A stretch of 64,000 nucleotides of DNA, taken from NCBI RefSeq assembly GCF_002214505.1, contig NZ_CP015103.1, forward strand, positions 1,426,001 to 1,490,000. Direction: 5' to 3'. A program made the position numbers and the translations under genes. The notes beneath the pieces are model-generated. The model ran no database searches. It was not told the DNA's origin and saw only the letters and a program-made list of their open reading frames with translations. Position 1 is the first letter of the stretch. Every line of letters begins with the position of its first letter. Shown one piece after another: positions 50,805 through 60,689 of this stretch. This DNA is from Thermococcus siculi (GTDB taxonomy: Archaea; Methanobacteriota_B; Thermococci; Thermococcales; Thermococcaceae).

Positions 50805-50849
50805 TCAGAGATTTTTATAACTCCATCGCAACTTATAATGGTGGTCGCT

Positions 50850-51653
50850 ATGTTCGAGGAGATAGACGACTTCGACGAGGCCTTCAAGAGACTCCTCGAC
50901 GAGGTTCTTGAGTTTGATATCTCGAATCCCTTCGAGGACGTTGAAAAGGTTCTCTGCATAGAGCCTCATCCTGATGACTGTGCCATCGGTCCCGGGGGAA
51001 CGATAAAGAAGCTGACAGATAGGGGAATCGAGGTTGTTTACCTCTGCCTCACCGACGGCTCGATGGGAACCACCGACGAGTCCGTTTCAGCGCACGAACT
51101 TGCCTTAATAAGGCGGAAGGAGGAGGAAGAGAGCGCCAAAATGCTCGGCGTTGATAGAATTCTCTGGCTCGACCACAGGGACACGGAGCTTGAATACACC
51201 CCGGAAGTTCGAAACGAGATCGTCAAGATAATAAGGGCCGAGAAGCCGGGAGCGGTTCTCGTCCCAGACCCGTGGCTTCCCTACGAGGCCCATCCGGACC
51301 ACAGGAGGGCCGGTTACCTTGGAGTCGATGCAGTCGCCTTCTCCCAGCTCCCCAACGTGGCCAGAAGCGACCTCTACGCGGGACTGAAGCCCCACCAGGT
51401 AGATGTTCTCGGCTTCTACTACACAGCTAAGCCCAACTACTTCGTGGACATAACCGACGTCATGGAGCTAAAGCTCAGGGCCATAAGAGCACATAAGAGC
51501 CAGTTCACCGATGAAGTATGGGAGAAGTGGGAGCCGTTCCTGAGGACGGTGGGGCTGTTCTACGGAAAGAAGGCAGGAGTGAAGTACGCCGAGGGTCTGC
51601 GCTTCTTCCCGGCACTGTTCCTGCACATAACGCCCTTCGCGGAGCTAGTCTAG
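50850..51653 (+). CDS. dac: N,N'-diacetylchitobiose deacetylase (PIG-L family)
   Basis: A 267-residue zinc deacetylase that removes the acetyl group at the non-reducing end of chitobiose, feeding Glm[11 protein letters not shown] carries zinc ligands His40 and Asp43 and the base Asp42; [12 protein letters not shown] supplies the third ligand. The start at 50850 ([12 protein letters not shown]) matches the P. horikoshii protein and follows GGTGGTC. In T. kodakarensis (TK1764) dac sits beside chitinase; here no chitinase adjoins. It overlaps the convergent PIN gene by 9 bp. Confidence 0.93.
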   Translation: MFEEIDDFDEAFKRLLDEVLEFDISNPFEDVEKVLCIEPHPDDCAIGPGGTIKKLTDRGIEVVYLCLTDGSMGTTDESVSAHELALIRRKEEEESAKMLGVDRILWLDHRDTELEYTPEVRNEIVKIIRAEKPGAVLVPDPWLPYEAHPDHRRAGYLGVDAVAFSQLPNVARSDLYAGLKPHQVDVLGFYYTAKPNYFVDITDVMELKLRAIRAHKSQFTDEVWEKWEPFLRTVGLFYGKKAGVKYAEGLRFFPALFLHITPFAELV

Positions 51654-52094
51654 CTCCATCTCCACCATTCTCTCCAGCTCGTTGAGGAACCTGTCGAGGT
51701 GCATCGTGTCAAGGCCGAACTTCCTTATCGGCTCGTACTTCTCCGGTTCGTCGGTTACGAGAAGGCTTCCGGTGTATATGGCTGTCGCTGCCGTCAGGAT
51801 GTCCTCGAGGTCGAGCATCTTACCCGCCTTGAGGAGATGGGCCTCTATCTTGGCCCCCTTCGTTACTATGGCATCCTCCAAGGGCACTATCGTGTAGATG
51901 TCCCTGAGTATCTCGAGTTCTCTCTCGACGTTCTTCTTGAGGTAGGCCCTGACGGAGAGGTAGCGGTAGACCGTCACGATGGAGAGGGAGACATTGAATC
52001 TAGCCAGCGTTATTTCGAGCTGCCTCTTCCTGCTGGCTGTGTGCATCTTCAGCAGGGCCTTGCTGTCGAAGGTTATATCGAGCGGCAGGGGCAT
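51645..52094 (-). CDS. PIN-domain toxin, pair 3
   Basis: A 149-residue PIN-like ribonuclease. The N-terminal strand is shortened and variant ([15 protein letters not shown]). Later acidic sites are [12 protein letters not shown] and [16 protein letters not shown] precedes ATG 52094; the TTG six bases upstream is unlikely. It overlaps the antitoxin gene (stop 52097) and is part of the GH1 transcription unit. Confidence 0.75.
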   Translation of the reverse strand: MPLPLDITFDSKALLKMHTASRKRQLEITLARFNVSLSIVTVYRYLSVRAYLKKNVERELEILRDIYTIVPLEDAIVTKGAKIEAHLLKAGKMLDLEDILTAATAIYTGSLLVTDEPEKYEPIRKFGLDTMHLDRFLNELERMVEMELD

Positions 52095-52096
52095 TT

Positions 52097-52306
52097 TCAA
52101 CTCCCCTTCTTCTTTTCGAGCAGGTTTATCAGCATCTCCGCTTCCTCGTCGTCCATTATCACGTTGTCGACCTTCTTGTCCAGCTCGACCAGATGCCAGG
52201 TCTCTATGAGCTTCTGGAGGACTTCATCGTACGAGCGCGCGTCGAGCTTGTCCTTGAGCATCTTTATTTTCTTCCAAGTGCTCTCGTCAACGGCTATCGT
52301 CTTCAT
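52097..52306 (-). CDS. VapB-like antitoxin, pair 3
   Basis: A 69-residue protein, [21 protein letters not shown] then [13 protein letters not shown], typical of RHH/AbrB-less VapB proteins with an N-terminal strand and helices, and an acidic C-terminal toxin-binding region. GAGGGG precedes the ATG. It overlaps the GH1 stop by 4 nt, so it is translated downstream of the glycosidase. Confidence 0.8.
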   Translation of the reverse strand: MKTIAVDESTWKKIKMLKDKLDARSYDEVLQKLIETWHLVELDKKVDNVIMDDEEAEMLINLLEKKKGS

Positions 52307-53757
52307 TCCAACCCCTCCCTCACGACTCTCGAGTAGGTCTCAACGCTCTTCCTGCGCGGAATTCTCTCCTTGGTTATCAGATCCACCTCGTAGAGGCCAA
52401 AGCGTATCTTGAAGCCCATGGCCCACTCGTAGTTGTCCGTTAAGGCCCAGTGGAAGTAGCCGCGGACGTCGGCGCCGTTCTCGACGAGTCGTTTCACCTG
52501 CTCAACGTGCTCGGTTATATACCTTGGCCTCAAGACGTCCTTTGAATCGGCCACGCCGTTCTCCGTTATGAAGACCGGCTTTCCGTATTCGCTCGCCTCC
52601 ATAGTTGAGTCGTAGAGACCTTTGGGATAGAGTTCCCAGCCGAAGTCGCTGGTTGGATAGTTATCGGGTGAAACGCTCTTGGGGTTCCCGGAGTAGCCGT
52701 AGCCCTCAACTCCAACGAAGCTGACCATTGGGAGCTCCTCGAACTTCGGCTCGACCCATTTAACGACCTCTCTAGTGTAGTAGTTGTTCCCTATCCAGTC
52801 GTTTCTGGCGAGGTGCTTTATCTTAACTTCTTCCCAGTTCAGGTCGAGGTCAACTCTACCCTCGTTGACGGCGTTGAGGAAGAGTCTGTTGTGGAAGTAG
52901 TCGTAGTTCGCGGCAGCTCTGGCATCGCGCTCGTCGTTGGGCCTGTAGGGATACGCAGGGATTATGTTGAGGATTATGCCAACTGGAGCCTTCGAGAACT
53001 CCTTCACGGCATCGTAGGCCCTCGCGTGGGCAACCATCTGGTTGATTATCACCCTCTTAGCCGCATCGGGATTAAGAATCCCCGGCGGCCAGCCGACGTA
53101 GGGGGCGAGGTAGCCAAGCTCCACCGTTACCATAGGCTCGTCGAAGGTGGCCCAGTAATCCACTAGGTCGCCGAACTTCCAGGCGGAATAGGCGGCGAAC
53201 TTCACGAACTCGACGATGTTCCCCTCATCGACCCAGCCCTTAGCTTTTGAGCCTTCAAACTCACTCCTCGTCCAGAGGGGATCGTGGACCCAGATGGGCA
53301 GGGTCTGGTGGTTGAGGGTAACGAAGGTGGAAAAGCCCATCTTCTTGAGGTTTTTGAGAACCGCGCGGTAGTGGTTAACCGCGTGAACGTTTGCCATCCC
53401 GTCGAGGGATTCCAGCGTCTCTTTGGTTATCTTTATCCCTTTTATCAGTCCGTAAGAGTCTCTCTCCACTTCAACCTCAACGCCCTTTGTCGGGCAGGGA
53501 AATATCCTGCTCCACTCTATCGTGAGCTGGTAGGCGTTGAGACCAATGTTTTTTGCCAGGCGGTGGTCGATCTCGTAGAGTTCGTAGTTGTTTATTCCCT
53601 CCTCCGGCAGATCACCGCTGACGAGGTCGTTCTTTATGTTGAAGGGATCCCTCACCCAGGCCCACCAGTCCGTCCTGGAGTCGATGTTCCTCCTGAGGGG
53701 ATCACCCATCTCGAACTGGAAGGCCGATTGAACCACTCCCCAGTGAAAGTTTTCCAT
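52303..53757 (-). CDS. GH1 beta-glycosidase with TFDEP acid/base motif
   Basis: A 484-residue retaining beta-glycosidase. Acid/base Glu lies in YWATFDEPMV, where most GH1 enzymes have Asn-Glu-Pro, and the nucleophile Glu in VFITENGVAD. TIEWSRIFP and YFHWALTDNYEW are further GH1 hallmarks. The Asp replacing Asn is known among archaeal GH1 enzymes that prefer substrates other than glucosides, such as mannosides. ATG 53757 follows GGTGA; GTG 53766 overlaps it. It diverges from the ABC transporter cluster, as TK1761 does in T. kodakarensis. Confidence 0.9.
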   Translation of the reverse strand: MENFHWGVVQSAFQFEMGDPLRRNIDSRTDWWAWVRDPFNIKNDLVSGDLPEEGINNYELYEIDHRLAKNIGLNAYQLTIEWSRIFPCPTKGVEVEVERDSYGLIKGIKITKETLESLDGMANVHAVNHYRAVLKNLKKMGFSTFVTLNHQTLPIWVHDPLWTRSEFEGSKAKGWVDEGNIVEFVKFAAYSAWKFGDLVDYWATFDEPMVTVELGYLAPYVGWPPGILNPDAAKRVIINQMVAHARAYDAVKEFSKAPVGIILNIIPAYPYRPNDERDARAAANYDYFHNRLFLNAVNEGRVDLDLNWEEVKIKHLARNDWIGNNYYTREVVKWVEPKFEELPMVSFVGVEGYGYSGNPKSVSPDNYPTSDFGWELYPKGLYDSTMEASEYGKPVFITENGVADSKDVLRPRYITEHVEQVKRLVENGADVRGYFHWALTDNYEWAMGFKIRFGLYEVDLITKERIPRRKSVETYSRVVREGLE

Positions 53758-53965
53758 GAGCTTCACCTAGTCGAGTTATAGATTTCATGGTTTTTATAAT
53801 TTTCCACTGTAGACATTTGAACTTCGATGTAGCTCATGTGCGGCTGAACGTCCCTGAATTGACGAACTTATAAGGGCATTCGAACCCATCAGTGTTCACC
53901 AAAAAGCTTATATAGATTCGGCAAGTGTTATAAAATTGACATTGTTTATAATGAGGTGGGAAACT
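53758..53965. promoter_or_regulatory. Divergent promoter region between GH1 and ABC transporter
   Basis: On the minus strand AAATTATAAAAACC (about 53790-53805) serves the GH1 gene. On the plus strand GCTTATATAG (about 53903-53912) serves the transporter, with extra TATA-like words TTATAAAAT and TTTATAATG closer to the start. No long palindrome or TGM was found, so the controlling regulator is unknown. Confidence 0.5.
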
Positions 53966-55780
53966 ATGAAAAAGTATCTCGCCCTGGCCTTCGTGGCTCT
54001 TTTGATTGGAAGCCTTGGGGGCTTCGCCTCAGTCAGCGCAGAGGACTTTCCGAGGAGTGAAACCATCTATACCGCCAACAGCGCCCCTCCGACCAGCGCC
54101 AACCCCTTCCAGGGAGGAAACATAATAGGCATCGACGGATTGGTTTTTGAACCCCTCTTCATGCTGAACTTCATGACGACCGAGCTGAAGCCCTGGCTCG
54201 CGGAAGAAGGTAAGTGGGTTGACAGCACGACCTTTGAGGTCAAGCTCCGCGAGGGGACCAAATGGCAGGACGGACAGCCCCTCACCGCCGAGGACGTCAA
54301 GTTCTCCTTCGAGTACTACGAGAGGCTCGGCCTCAAGAAGATCGAGGGCCTCAAGGAGATAAAGGTCGTCGACGACAGGACCGTCCAGTTCATCTTCTCC
54401 GGCCAGCCCAACATCTGGGTCTGGAGGAGCAACCTCTACACCACTCTAATAATACCTAAGCACGTGTTTGAAAACCTCGACCCCGAGAAGGTTAAGACGA
54501 TGACCTTCACCGGCGACGAGCAGAAGTACCTCGTCGGTTCCGGAGCCTACAAGCTCAAGGAAGTCGTCCAGCAGCAGAAGTCGATACTCGAGAGGAACGA
54601 CGACTGGTGGGGGGTCAAGTACTTCCCCAAGCCGGCAGCCAAGTACATAATACAGCTCTACATAAGCTCCAACGACCAGGCCGCCAACGCCTTCCTCAAA
54701 GGCGACCTCGATGTTGCTACCTACTACCTCGACATCGAGTCCCTCAAGAACCAGAACCCGGACATCGTCAGCTGGCTCGACAGGCCGCCCTACTTCCCGC
54801 CGGTTGTCCCGGTCGTTCTCTACTTCAACACCCAGCGCGAGCCTATGAACATGCCGGCCTTCAGAAGGGCCATCGCCATGGCCATAAACCCGGAACAGAT
54901 CGTCCAGCAGGGACCGATAAGTGACGTTCCAGACCAGACCCCGCTCGGTCCGATAATGCAGGGCTGGAAGGACAAGATCGGTGCCAAGGACCTCATCAAG
55001 GAGTACGGCTGGGAGTACGGAAACCTCCAGAAGGCGAGTGAGATACTCGACCAGCTTGGAATAAAGGATACCGACGGCGACGGAATCAGGGAGTACAATG
55101 GCAAGCCCCTCGAGCTCCACTTCGTCACCTGCGCAGGCTGTTCCGACTGGATACAGACCGGTGAGATAATCGCCAACCAGCTCAAGCCGCTCGGGATAAA
55201 GGTCGTCATCGACAAGGGTGACTGGACCAACTTCTTCATGCACAAGCTCAACACCGGTGACTTCGATCTGGCCCTCCACTGGGCCGGAACCTTCAAGGCC
55301 GACCCGTACAGCGTCTACCACAGCCTCATGTACTACCACAACGAGACCGACAAGGGAGCGGCCAACTTCGGCAACTACCACAACGAGCAGGTCAACGAGC
55401 TCCTCCAGAAGCTCTCCGCCACTCCGAACGAGGACGAGCAGATTCAGTACCTCAAGGAGCTGACGAAGATATGGCTCCAGGACGTACCCGCCGTCCCGAT
55501 CTACACCGGAACCGTCTTCTACGAGGCCAATACCAAGTACTGGAAGAACTGGCCGAACGAGAAGAACCCCTACGGGGTGCCGATATTCTGGCCAGGCTTC
55601 GGAACCTGGGGAACGGCCCTGGCACTCTTAGGCGTCCAGCCGGCACAGGGACCGACAAGCACGAGCTCGCCCAGTGGAAGCCCGACAACAACGACCAGCG
55701 GTGGTGGAAGCACCTGTGGTCCGGCCGTTCTGGTTGGTCTGGCGTTGATACCTCTCGTCCTGTACAGGAGGAAACGCTAA
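53966..55780 (+). CDS. Chitooligosaccharide/peptide-type ABC solute-binding protein (family 5)
   Basis: A 604-residue extracytoplasmic receptor. Signal peptide (MKKYLALAFVALLIGSLGGFASVSA), SBP_bac_5 fold (FPRSETIYTANSAPPTSANP; DGQPLTAEDVKFSFEYY; FDLALHWAGTFKADPYSVYH), a Ser/Thr/Gly linker (~560-580, PSGSPTTTTSGGG) and a C-terminal membrane segment ending YRRKR. It is the first of five Dpp-type transporter genes. The cluster context (GlmA/GlmD downstream) points to (glucosaminyl-) disaccharides as ligand rather than peptides. Confidence 0.9.
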   Translation: MKKYLALAFVALLIGSLGGFASVSAEDFPRSETIYTANSAPPTSANPFQGGNIIGIDGLVFEPLFMLNFMTTELKPWLAEEGKWVDSTTFEVKLREGTKWQDGQPLTAEDVKFSFEYYERLGLKKIEGLKEIKVVDDRTVQFIFSGQPNIWVWRSNLYTTLIIPKHVFENLDPEKVKTMTFTGDEQKYLVGSGAYKLKEVVQQQKSILERNDDWWGVKYFPKPAAKYIIQLYISSNDQAANAFLKGDLDVATYYLDIESLKNQNPDIVSWLDRPPYFPPVVPVVLYFNTQREPMNMPAFRRAIAMAINPEQIVQQGPISDVPDQTPLGPIMQGWKDKIGAKDLIKEYGWEYGNLQKASEILDQLGIKDTDGDGIREYNGKPLELHFVTCAGCSDWIQTGEIIANQLKPLGIKVVIDKGDWTNFFMHKLNTGDFDLALHWAGTFKADPYSVYHSLMYYHNETDKGAANFGNYHNEQVNELLQKLSATPNEDEQIQYLKELTKIWLQDVPAVPIYTGTVFYEANTKYWKNWPNEKNPYGVPIFWPGFGTWGTALALLGVQPAQGPTSTSSPSGSPTTTTSGGGSTCGPAVLVGLALIPLVLYRRKR

Positions 55781-55835
55781 TTTTCTTTTCTACCATTTTA
55801 AATTTTGACGGAATCGGTTTAACGGAGGGAACTCT

Positions 55836-56828
55836 ATGGGGTTCAAGAAGTACCTCGCCCAAAAAACCACCGTTTACCTGATAACCTTCGTCTTCGCGGT
55901 CACATTGAACTGGCTCCTCCCGAGGCTGATGCCCGGAAACCCGATAGAGGCAATGATAGAGTCAAACCTCAACCTAGCCCCCGGGGAGAAGGAGATACTC
56001 ATAAAGTTCTACGAGGATCTCTACGGCCTCAACGAGCCCCTCTGGAGGCAGTTTGTGAACTTCTGGGTCAGGCTCTTCCACGGGGACCTCGGATACAGCC
56101 TTCTCTACAAGGCCCCGGTGAGCGATCTAATAAGGAACGCCCTTCCCTATGACATTGTTCTCCTTCTCCCGGCCATAGCACTGAGCTGGCTTGTTGGAAA
56201 CTGGCTGGGTGCGATGGCGGGCAAGAACAGGAGATACGACCGCTACATGATGCCCCTGTTCTACTTCCTCGCGAGCATGCCCTACTTCTGGTTCGCGATG
56301 CTCCTCGTCTATTTTATAGGTGTTGAACTCGGCTGGCTCCCCTATCAGGGTGCCTACGATCCATCGCTCGTTCCCTCGCTCTCGTGGGAGTTCATAAAGA
56401 GCTTCATAGAACACTGGATACTGCCCTTCCTGAGCCTCTTCGTGGTCATGATAGGGAGCTGGGCCATAGGGATGCGCAACATGATAATCTACGAACTTGA
56501 GGCAGACTACGTCCGCTATCTTGAGGCCCTTGGGGCGAGCGAGAAGCTCATGACGAAGCACGCCTACAGGAATGCTATTCTGCCCCAGGTAACAGGTCTG
56601 GCCCTCCAGCTCGGCCTAATGGTAGCAGGGGCGATAGCGACGGAGATAGTCTTCAACTACCCCGGTGTGGGAGTCCTGCTAATGAACGCCGCCCTGAGCC
56701 AGGACTACTTCCTCCTTCAGGGAGCGTTCTTAATGGTTGTCATCTCCGTCCTTGCGGCCAACTTCATCATAGACATCGTCTACGCCTTCATCGACCCGCG
56801 CGTCAGGAGCAGCTACACGGAGGGTTGA
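55836..56828 (+). CDS. ABC permease subunit, DppB type
   Basis: A 330-residue inner-membrane permease. Six segments; the EAA-loop is YLEALGASEKLMTKHAYRNAILP near residue 230, contacting the ATPases. The N-terminal membrane segment and LYGLNEPLWRQFVNFW are typical of DppB/OppB. Its end overlaps the next gene region. Confidence 0.9.
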   Translation: MGFKKYLAQKTTVYLITFVFAVTLNWLLPRLMPGNPIEAMIESNLNLAPGEKEILIKFYEDLYGLNEPLWRQFVNFWVRLFHGDLGYSLLYKAPVSDLIRNALPYDIVLLLPAIALSWLVGNWLGAMAGKNRRYDRYMMPLFYFLASMPYFWFAMLLVYFIGVELGWLPYQGAYDPSLVPSLSWEFIKSFIEHWILPFLSLFVVMIGSWAIGMRNMIIYELEADYVRYLEALGASEKLMTKHAYRNAILPQVTGLALQLGLMVAGAIATEIVFNYPGVGVLLMNAALSQDYFLLQGAFLMVVISVLAANFIIDIVYAFIDPRVRSSYTEG

Positions 56829-56830
56829 AC

Positions 56831-57769
56831 ATGGCCAGGGAAAGCGGTCTCTACAAGTTCAAGCTTGCCATGAGGAACACCAAGTTCCGCTTCGGCTTTG
56901 GCCTGCTAGCGTTCTTCATCATATTCGCCTTAATCGGTCCGTTATTTACCCCATTCGCGTGGGACGGCCTCTACTACGAGAAGCTCCCCAACAGCAACAT
57001 GGAGGTCGCCACCTATTCCACGAAAACCCTGCCGCCGATGAGCCACGAGACCCTTGTTACCTACCTCGGCAACCACGTCGACGTTCTCCACATACTCGGA
57101 ACGGACAAGCTCGGAAAGGACCTCTACGCCCAGCTGGTCTACGGTCTGAGGACAAGCCTCTGGATAGCGACTCTCGCTGCGATAATCGGCACCATACTCG
57201 GAATTACAATAGGCTTCGTGGCCGGCTACAAGGGAGGACTCACGGACGAGCTCCTCATGATGTTCGTCAACATAATGCTCGTCATACCCTCGATAGTTCT
57301 CCTGATCCTGGTTGCCGCCTACCTCGAAGCCAGAAGTCCCGAGGTTCAGGCCCTCATAATAGGCCTCACTGGCTGGCCGTGGGTCGCCAGGGCCGTTCGC
57401 TCCCAGACGCTCTCACTCAAGAACAGGGAGTTCGTCAACCTCGCCAGGCTCGCGGGATTGGGCGACCTCAGGATAATCTTTGAGGAGATAATGCCCAACA
57501 TGATATCCTACATCTTCATGGTTGCGATCTTACAGTTCAGTGGGGCGATACTGGCATCGGCAACCCTCGACTTCATCGGCCTCGGCCCCACAACGGCGGT
57601 ATCGCTCGGAACCATACTCCAGAAGGCCATAGCCCACAACGCCCTTCAGTTCGGCTGGTGGTGGTGGTTCATCCCGCCCGGGCTGATAATAACGCTGATC
57701 ATCACGGCGTTGTTCTTCATCAACCTCGGAATGGAGGAGGTATTCAACCCGCGCTTGAGGAGGGAGTGA
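56831..57769 (+). CDS. ABC permease subunit, DppC type
   Basis: A 312-residue second permease. N-terminal segment, then GTDKLGKDLYAQLVYGLRTSLWIA (DppC hallmark) and EAA loop VNLARLAGLGDLRIIFEEIMP. GGAGGG precedes ATG 56831. It begins right after the preceding stop. Confidence 0.9.
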   Translation: MARESGLYKFKLAMRNTKFRFGFGLLAFFIIFALIGPLFTPFAWDGLYYEKLPNSNMEVATYSTKTLPPMSHETLVTYLGNHVDVLHILGTDKLGKDLYAQLVYGLRTSLWIATLAAIIGTILGITIGFVAGYKGGLTDELLMMFVNIMLVIPSIVLLILVAAYLEARSPEVQALIIGLTGWPWVARAVRSQTLSLKNREFVNLARLAGLGDLRIIFEEIMPNMISYIFMVAILQFSGAILASATLDFIGLGPTTAVSLGTILQKAIAHNALQFGWWWWFIPPGLIITLIITALFFINLGMEEVFNPRLRRE

Positions 57770-57770
57770 G

Positions 57771-58745
57771 ATGGCACTGCTCAGCGTTGAGAACCTCAGG
57801 ATATACTACAACACGCCCGTGGGCCAGGTCAAGGCCGTGGACGGCGTTACGTTCGAGGTTAGAGAGGGCGAAGTTTTCGGCATAGCGGGAGAGAGCGGCT
57901 GCGGTAAATCCACGCTCGTCCACTCCCTCATACTCAGAAAGCCGCCGATGGTTCACGTGGGAGGAAAGGCCATCTTCAAGGGGAGAGACCTGATGACGCT
58001 CAGCGAAGAGGAGGCGAGAAAGATACGCTACACCGAACTCTCGATAATTCCTCAGTACGCCATGAACGCCCTTAACCCCACGAAGAAGATAAAGGACATC
58101 GTCTGGGACCTCGCGAGGGAGCACGGCTACAGGGACAGGGATGAAGTAGAAAAGCTCCTCCGCGAGAGGCTGGCGATGGTGAAGCTCTCGCCCAAGGTTG
58201 CCGACATGTATCCAGTAGAACTCAGCGGTGGAATGAGGCAACGAGCGACTATGGTTGTTTCCACCCTCCTCAATCCGGACCTTCTCATAGCGGATGAAGT
58301 GACTTCAGCCCTCGATGTAACCACTCAGAGAGTCGTCATAGAGCTCCTCCACCATTTCATGGAAGAGGGCATAGTGAAGTCGATAATCTTCGTGACCCAC
58401 GACCTTGCACTTCTCGACAAGATAGCCGACCGTGTCATGATACTCTACGCTGGAAAGATGGCCGAAATCGGTCCCACGGAGGAGATAATCAACGATCCAG
58501 CCCATCCCTACACGAAGCTCCTCCTGGAGTCCCTGCCCAAGATGGGCATTCAGTACAAAAAGAAGAAGCTCCACGGAATTCCCGGCTATCCAATAAGCCT
58601 GCTCAATCCGCCAAGCGGCTGTCGCTTCTACACGCGCTGTCCTCACGTCATGGAGCGGTGCAAGGAAGAGGAGCCGCCAGTGGTAAAGGTGGGGGATGAC
58701 CACTACGCGGCCTGCCACCTCCTCGGGGGTGATTCGAGTGAGTGA
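57771..58745 (+). CDS. ABC ATPase subunit, DppD type
   Basis: A 324-residue ATP-binding protein: Walker A GESGCGKSTL, signature LSGGMRQRATM, Walker B LLIADEVTSALD, His switch FVTHDL. The C-terminal oligopeptide-transporter extension has Cys-rich PSGCRFYTRCPHVMERC, the [4Fe-4S]-like site known in DppD-type subunits. Coupled to the permease gene upstream (one-base spacing). Confidence 0.93.
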   Translation: MALLSVENLRIYYNTPVGQVKAVDGVTFEVREGEVFGIAGESGCGKSTLVHSLILRKPPMVHVGGKAIFKGRDLMTLSEEEARKIRYTELSIIPQYAMNALNPTKKIKDIVWDLAREHGYRDRDEVEKLLRERLAMVKLSPKVADMYPVELSGGMRQRATMVVSTLLNPDLLIADEVTSALDVTTQRVVIELLHHFMEEGIVKSIIFVTHDLALLDKIADRVMILYAGKMAEIGPTEEIINDPAHPYTKLLLESLPKMGIQYKKKKLHGIPGYPISLLNPPSGCRFYTRCPHVMERCKEEEPPVVKVGDDHYAACHLLGGDSSE

Positions 58746-59703
58746 ACTCCTGAAGGTCGAGAACCTCACCAAAGTGTTCACTTCAGGCCTCACAGGGGGC
58801 TATGAAATAAGGGCCGTTGACGGCATCAGCTTCACGGTGAAACCTGGGGAGATAGTTTCCCTCGTCGGGGAGAGCGGGAGCGGCAAGACCACCGTTGGAA
58901 AGCTGATACTCCGCCTCCTTACGCCCACATCCGGCAGGATACTCTTCGAGGGAGAGGACATCACGGAATTTGACAAAAAGAGACTGAAGACCGAATACTA
59001 CAGAAAGGTTCAGGCAGTATTCCAGGACCCCTTCGCGAGCTTTAATCCCCTCCACGAGATAGACCGGGCCTTTGACCTCGTGTTCCGCTCTTTCCTGCCA
59101 AACGTGGGCAAGGAGGAGCGCGAAGAGATGATAGACCACGCGTTGGAGGGCGTTGGTCTGAACCCCTCTGAGGTTAGGGGTAAGTTCCCGCACCAGCTCA
59201 GCGGCGGCCAGCTTCAAAGGATACTCATTGCCAGAGCCCTCCTCGTTAGACCAAAGCTCCTCATAGCCGATGAGGCCGTCTCCATGCTCGATGCCAGCAC
59301 GAGGATAGACGTTCTCAACCTTCTCGGGGACTTCAGAGACAAATACAACACCTCCGTCCTCTTCGTCACCCACGATCTCGCCCTCGGTTACTACATCAGT
59401 GATTCCACGATAATCATGTACCGCGGAACGATAGTGGAGATGGGGGACACCGAGAGGGTCTTCCACAACCCCCTCCACCCATATACCAAGATGCTCCTCG
59501 AGAGCGTCCCGGACATCAACGTGAAGTGGGAGTTTAAGGGGATAGAGCCAGAGAAGGAAGAGGGAGCCGTTTATCAGATCAAGGGGTGTAGGTACGCCCC
59601 GCGCTGTCCGCTAGCCTATGATAAGTGCTTCAGCGTCAGGCCCGAACTGGTCGAGGTTGAGAAGGATCACTGGGTCGCATGCCATCTTTACGGGGGTGAG
59701 TGA
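58738..59703 (+). CDS. ABC ATPase subunit, DppF type (GTG start)
   Basis: A 321-residue second ATPase: Walker A GESGSGKTTV, signature LSGGQLQRI, Walker B LLIADEAVSMLD, and the C-terminal CRYAPRCPLAYDKC extension. GTG 58738 follows GGGGGTGAT and overlaps the DppD stop. The longer frame from 58696 lies inside DppD. With DppD it completes a heteromeric importer. Confidence 0.92.
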   Translation: MSELLKVENLTKVFTSGLTGGYEIRAVDGISFTVKPGEIVSLVGESGSGKTTVGKLILRLLTPTSGRILFEGEDITEFDKKRLKTEYYRKVQAVFQDPFASFNPLHEIDRAFDLVFRSFLPNVGKEEREEMIDHALEGVGLNPSEVRGKFPHQLSGGQLQRILIARALLVRPKLLIADEAVSMLDASTRIDVLNLLGDFRDKYNTSVLFVTHDLALGYYISDSTIIMYRGTIVEMGDTERVFHNPLHPYTKMLLESVPDINVKWEFKGIEPEKEEGAVYQIKGCRYAPRCPLAYDKCFSVRPELVEVEKDHWVACHLYGGE

Positions 59704-60684
59704 ATGCACGCGACACTCCGGGAGATTAGAAAAACCCCCGAGGGGGTAAAAATTGCCCAGAGGGCATTTGAAGACTTCATAGCTCATCACGACTTCCGGT
59801 TACCGAGAGAAGTGGTATACACTGGTTGCGGCAGTTCCCACTTCCTGTCGCAGCCGCTGGCCATGGCAACCACCCGCCTTGGGGGCAGGGGGGTTTCGCT
59901 CCCCTGCTCCGAACTTCTGTATTCGAGGGAGTTCTATCCAATTGGAAACCCAGAACTCCTTGTTGCGATTTCACGCTCCGGCGAGACGACGGAGGCAGTA
60001 AACGCCCTGAAGTCCGCTGGAGTTCCAAAGTTCGCCCTGACTGCCTACGAGAGCACCCTCTCAAGGGAGGCGGACTACTCGCTCATAGTCCCAGCCCACG
60101 AGGAGAGTGTTGTGATGACCCACTCTTTCACCGCCTTCTACTTCGCCTACCTCCAGCTCCTCCTCGAGTCCTTTGGAAGGGAGACGTTTGACGCTGAAAA
60201 AACCGCAGGACTAACGAAGGAGATGATCAGGAACGAGAGTTACATCCGAGAGATCGTCGAGAACTTTGACTTCAGGAACGTTATCTTCCTCGGCTCGGGA
60301 ATCCTCTACCCGATAGCACTCGAGGCCATGCTCAAAATGAAGGAGATGGCCATTTTCTGGAGCGAGGCCTATCCGACCTTCGAGGTCAGGCATGGCTTCA
60401 AGTCCATTGCCGATGAGGGAACGCTCGTTGTTCTGCTGGCGGATAAGCCCTTCGACTGGCATGATAAGCTAACCGAAGAGTTCCGCGGACAGGGTGCGAG
60501 GGTTCTGACGGTCGGGAGGAGGAACACCGGTGCCGACTACTTCATCGAGACTCCAGAAGTGGACGAACTCCTCACTCCCGTTCTCCACCTGCCTGTGATA
60601 CAGCTCCTGGCATATTACAAGGCCGTATCCCTCGGTCTGAACCCGGACAGGCCGAGGTTCCTGAGCAAGGTTGTGAAGTGGTGA
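59704..60684 (+). CDS. glmD: Glucosamine-6-phosphate deaminase, archaeal SIS type
   Basis: A 326-residue protein with two SIS domains: [12 protein letters not shown] and [15 protein letters not shown] (phosphosugar-binding), and [22 protein letters not shown] with EVRHGFKSI. It is the homologue of T. kodakarensis GlmD (TK1755), which converts GlcN-6-P to fructose-6-P and ammonia. It begins immediately after the DppF stop and overlaps the GlmA start region. Confidence 0.9.
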   Translation: MHATLREIRKTPEGVKIAQRAFEDFIAHHDFRLPREVVYTGCGSSHFLSQPLAMATTRLGGRGVSLPCSELLYSREFYPIGNPELLVAISRSGETTEAVNALKSAGVPKFALTAYESTLSREADYSLIVPAHEESVVMTHSFTAFYFAYLQLLLESFGRETFDAEKTAGLTKEMIRNESYIREIVENFDFRNVIFLGSGILYPIALEAMLKMKEMAIFWSEAYPTFEVRHGFKSIADEGTLVVLLADKPFDWHDKLTEEFRGQGARVLTVGRRNTGADYFIETPEVDELLTPVLHLPVIQLLAYYKAVSLGLNPDRPRFLSKVVKW

Positions 60685-60689
60685 TTGAG

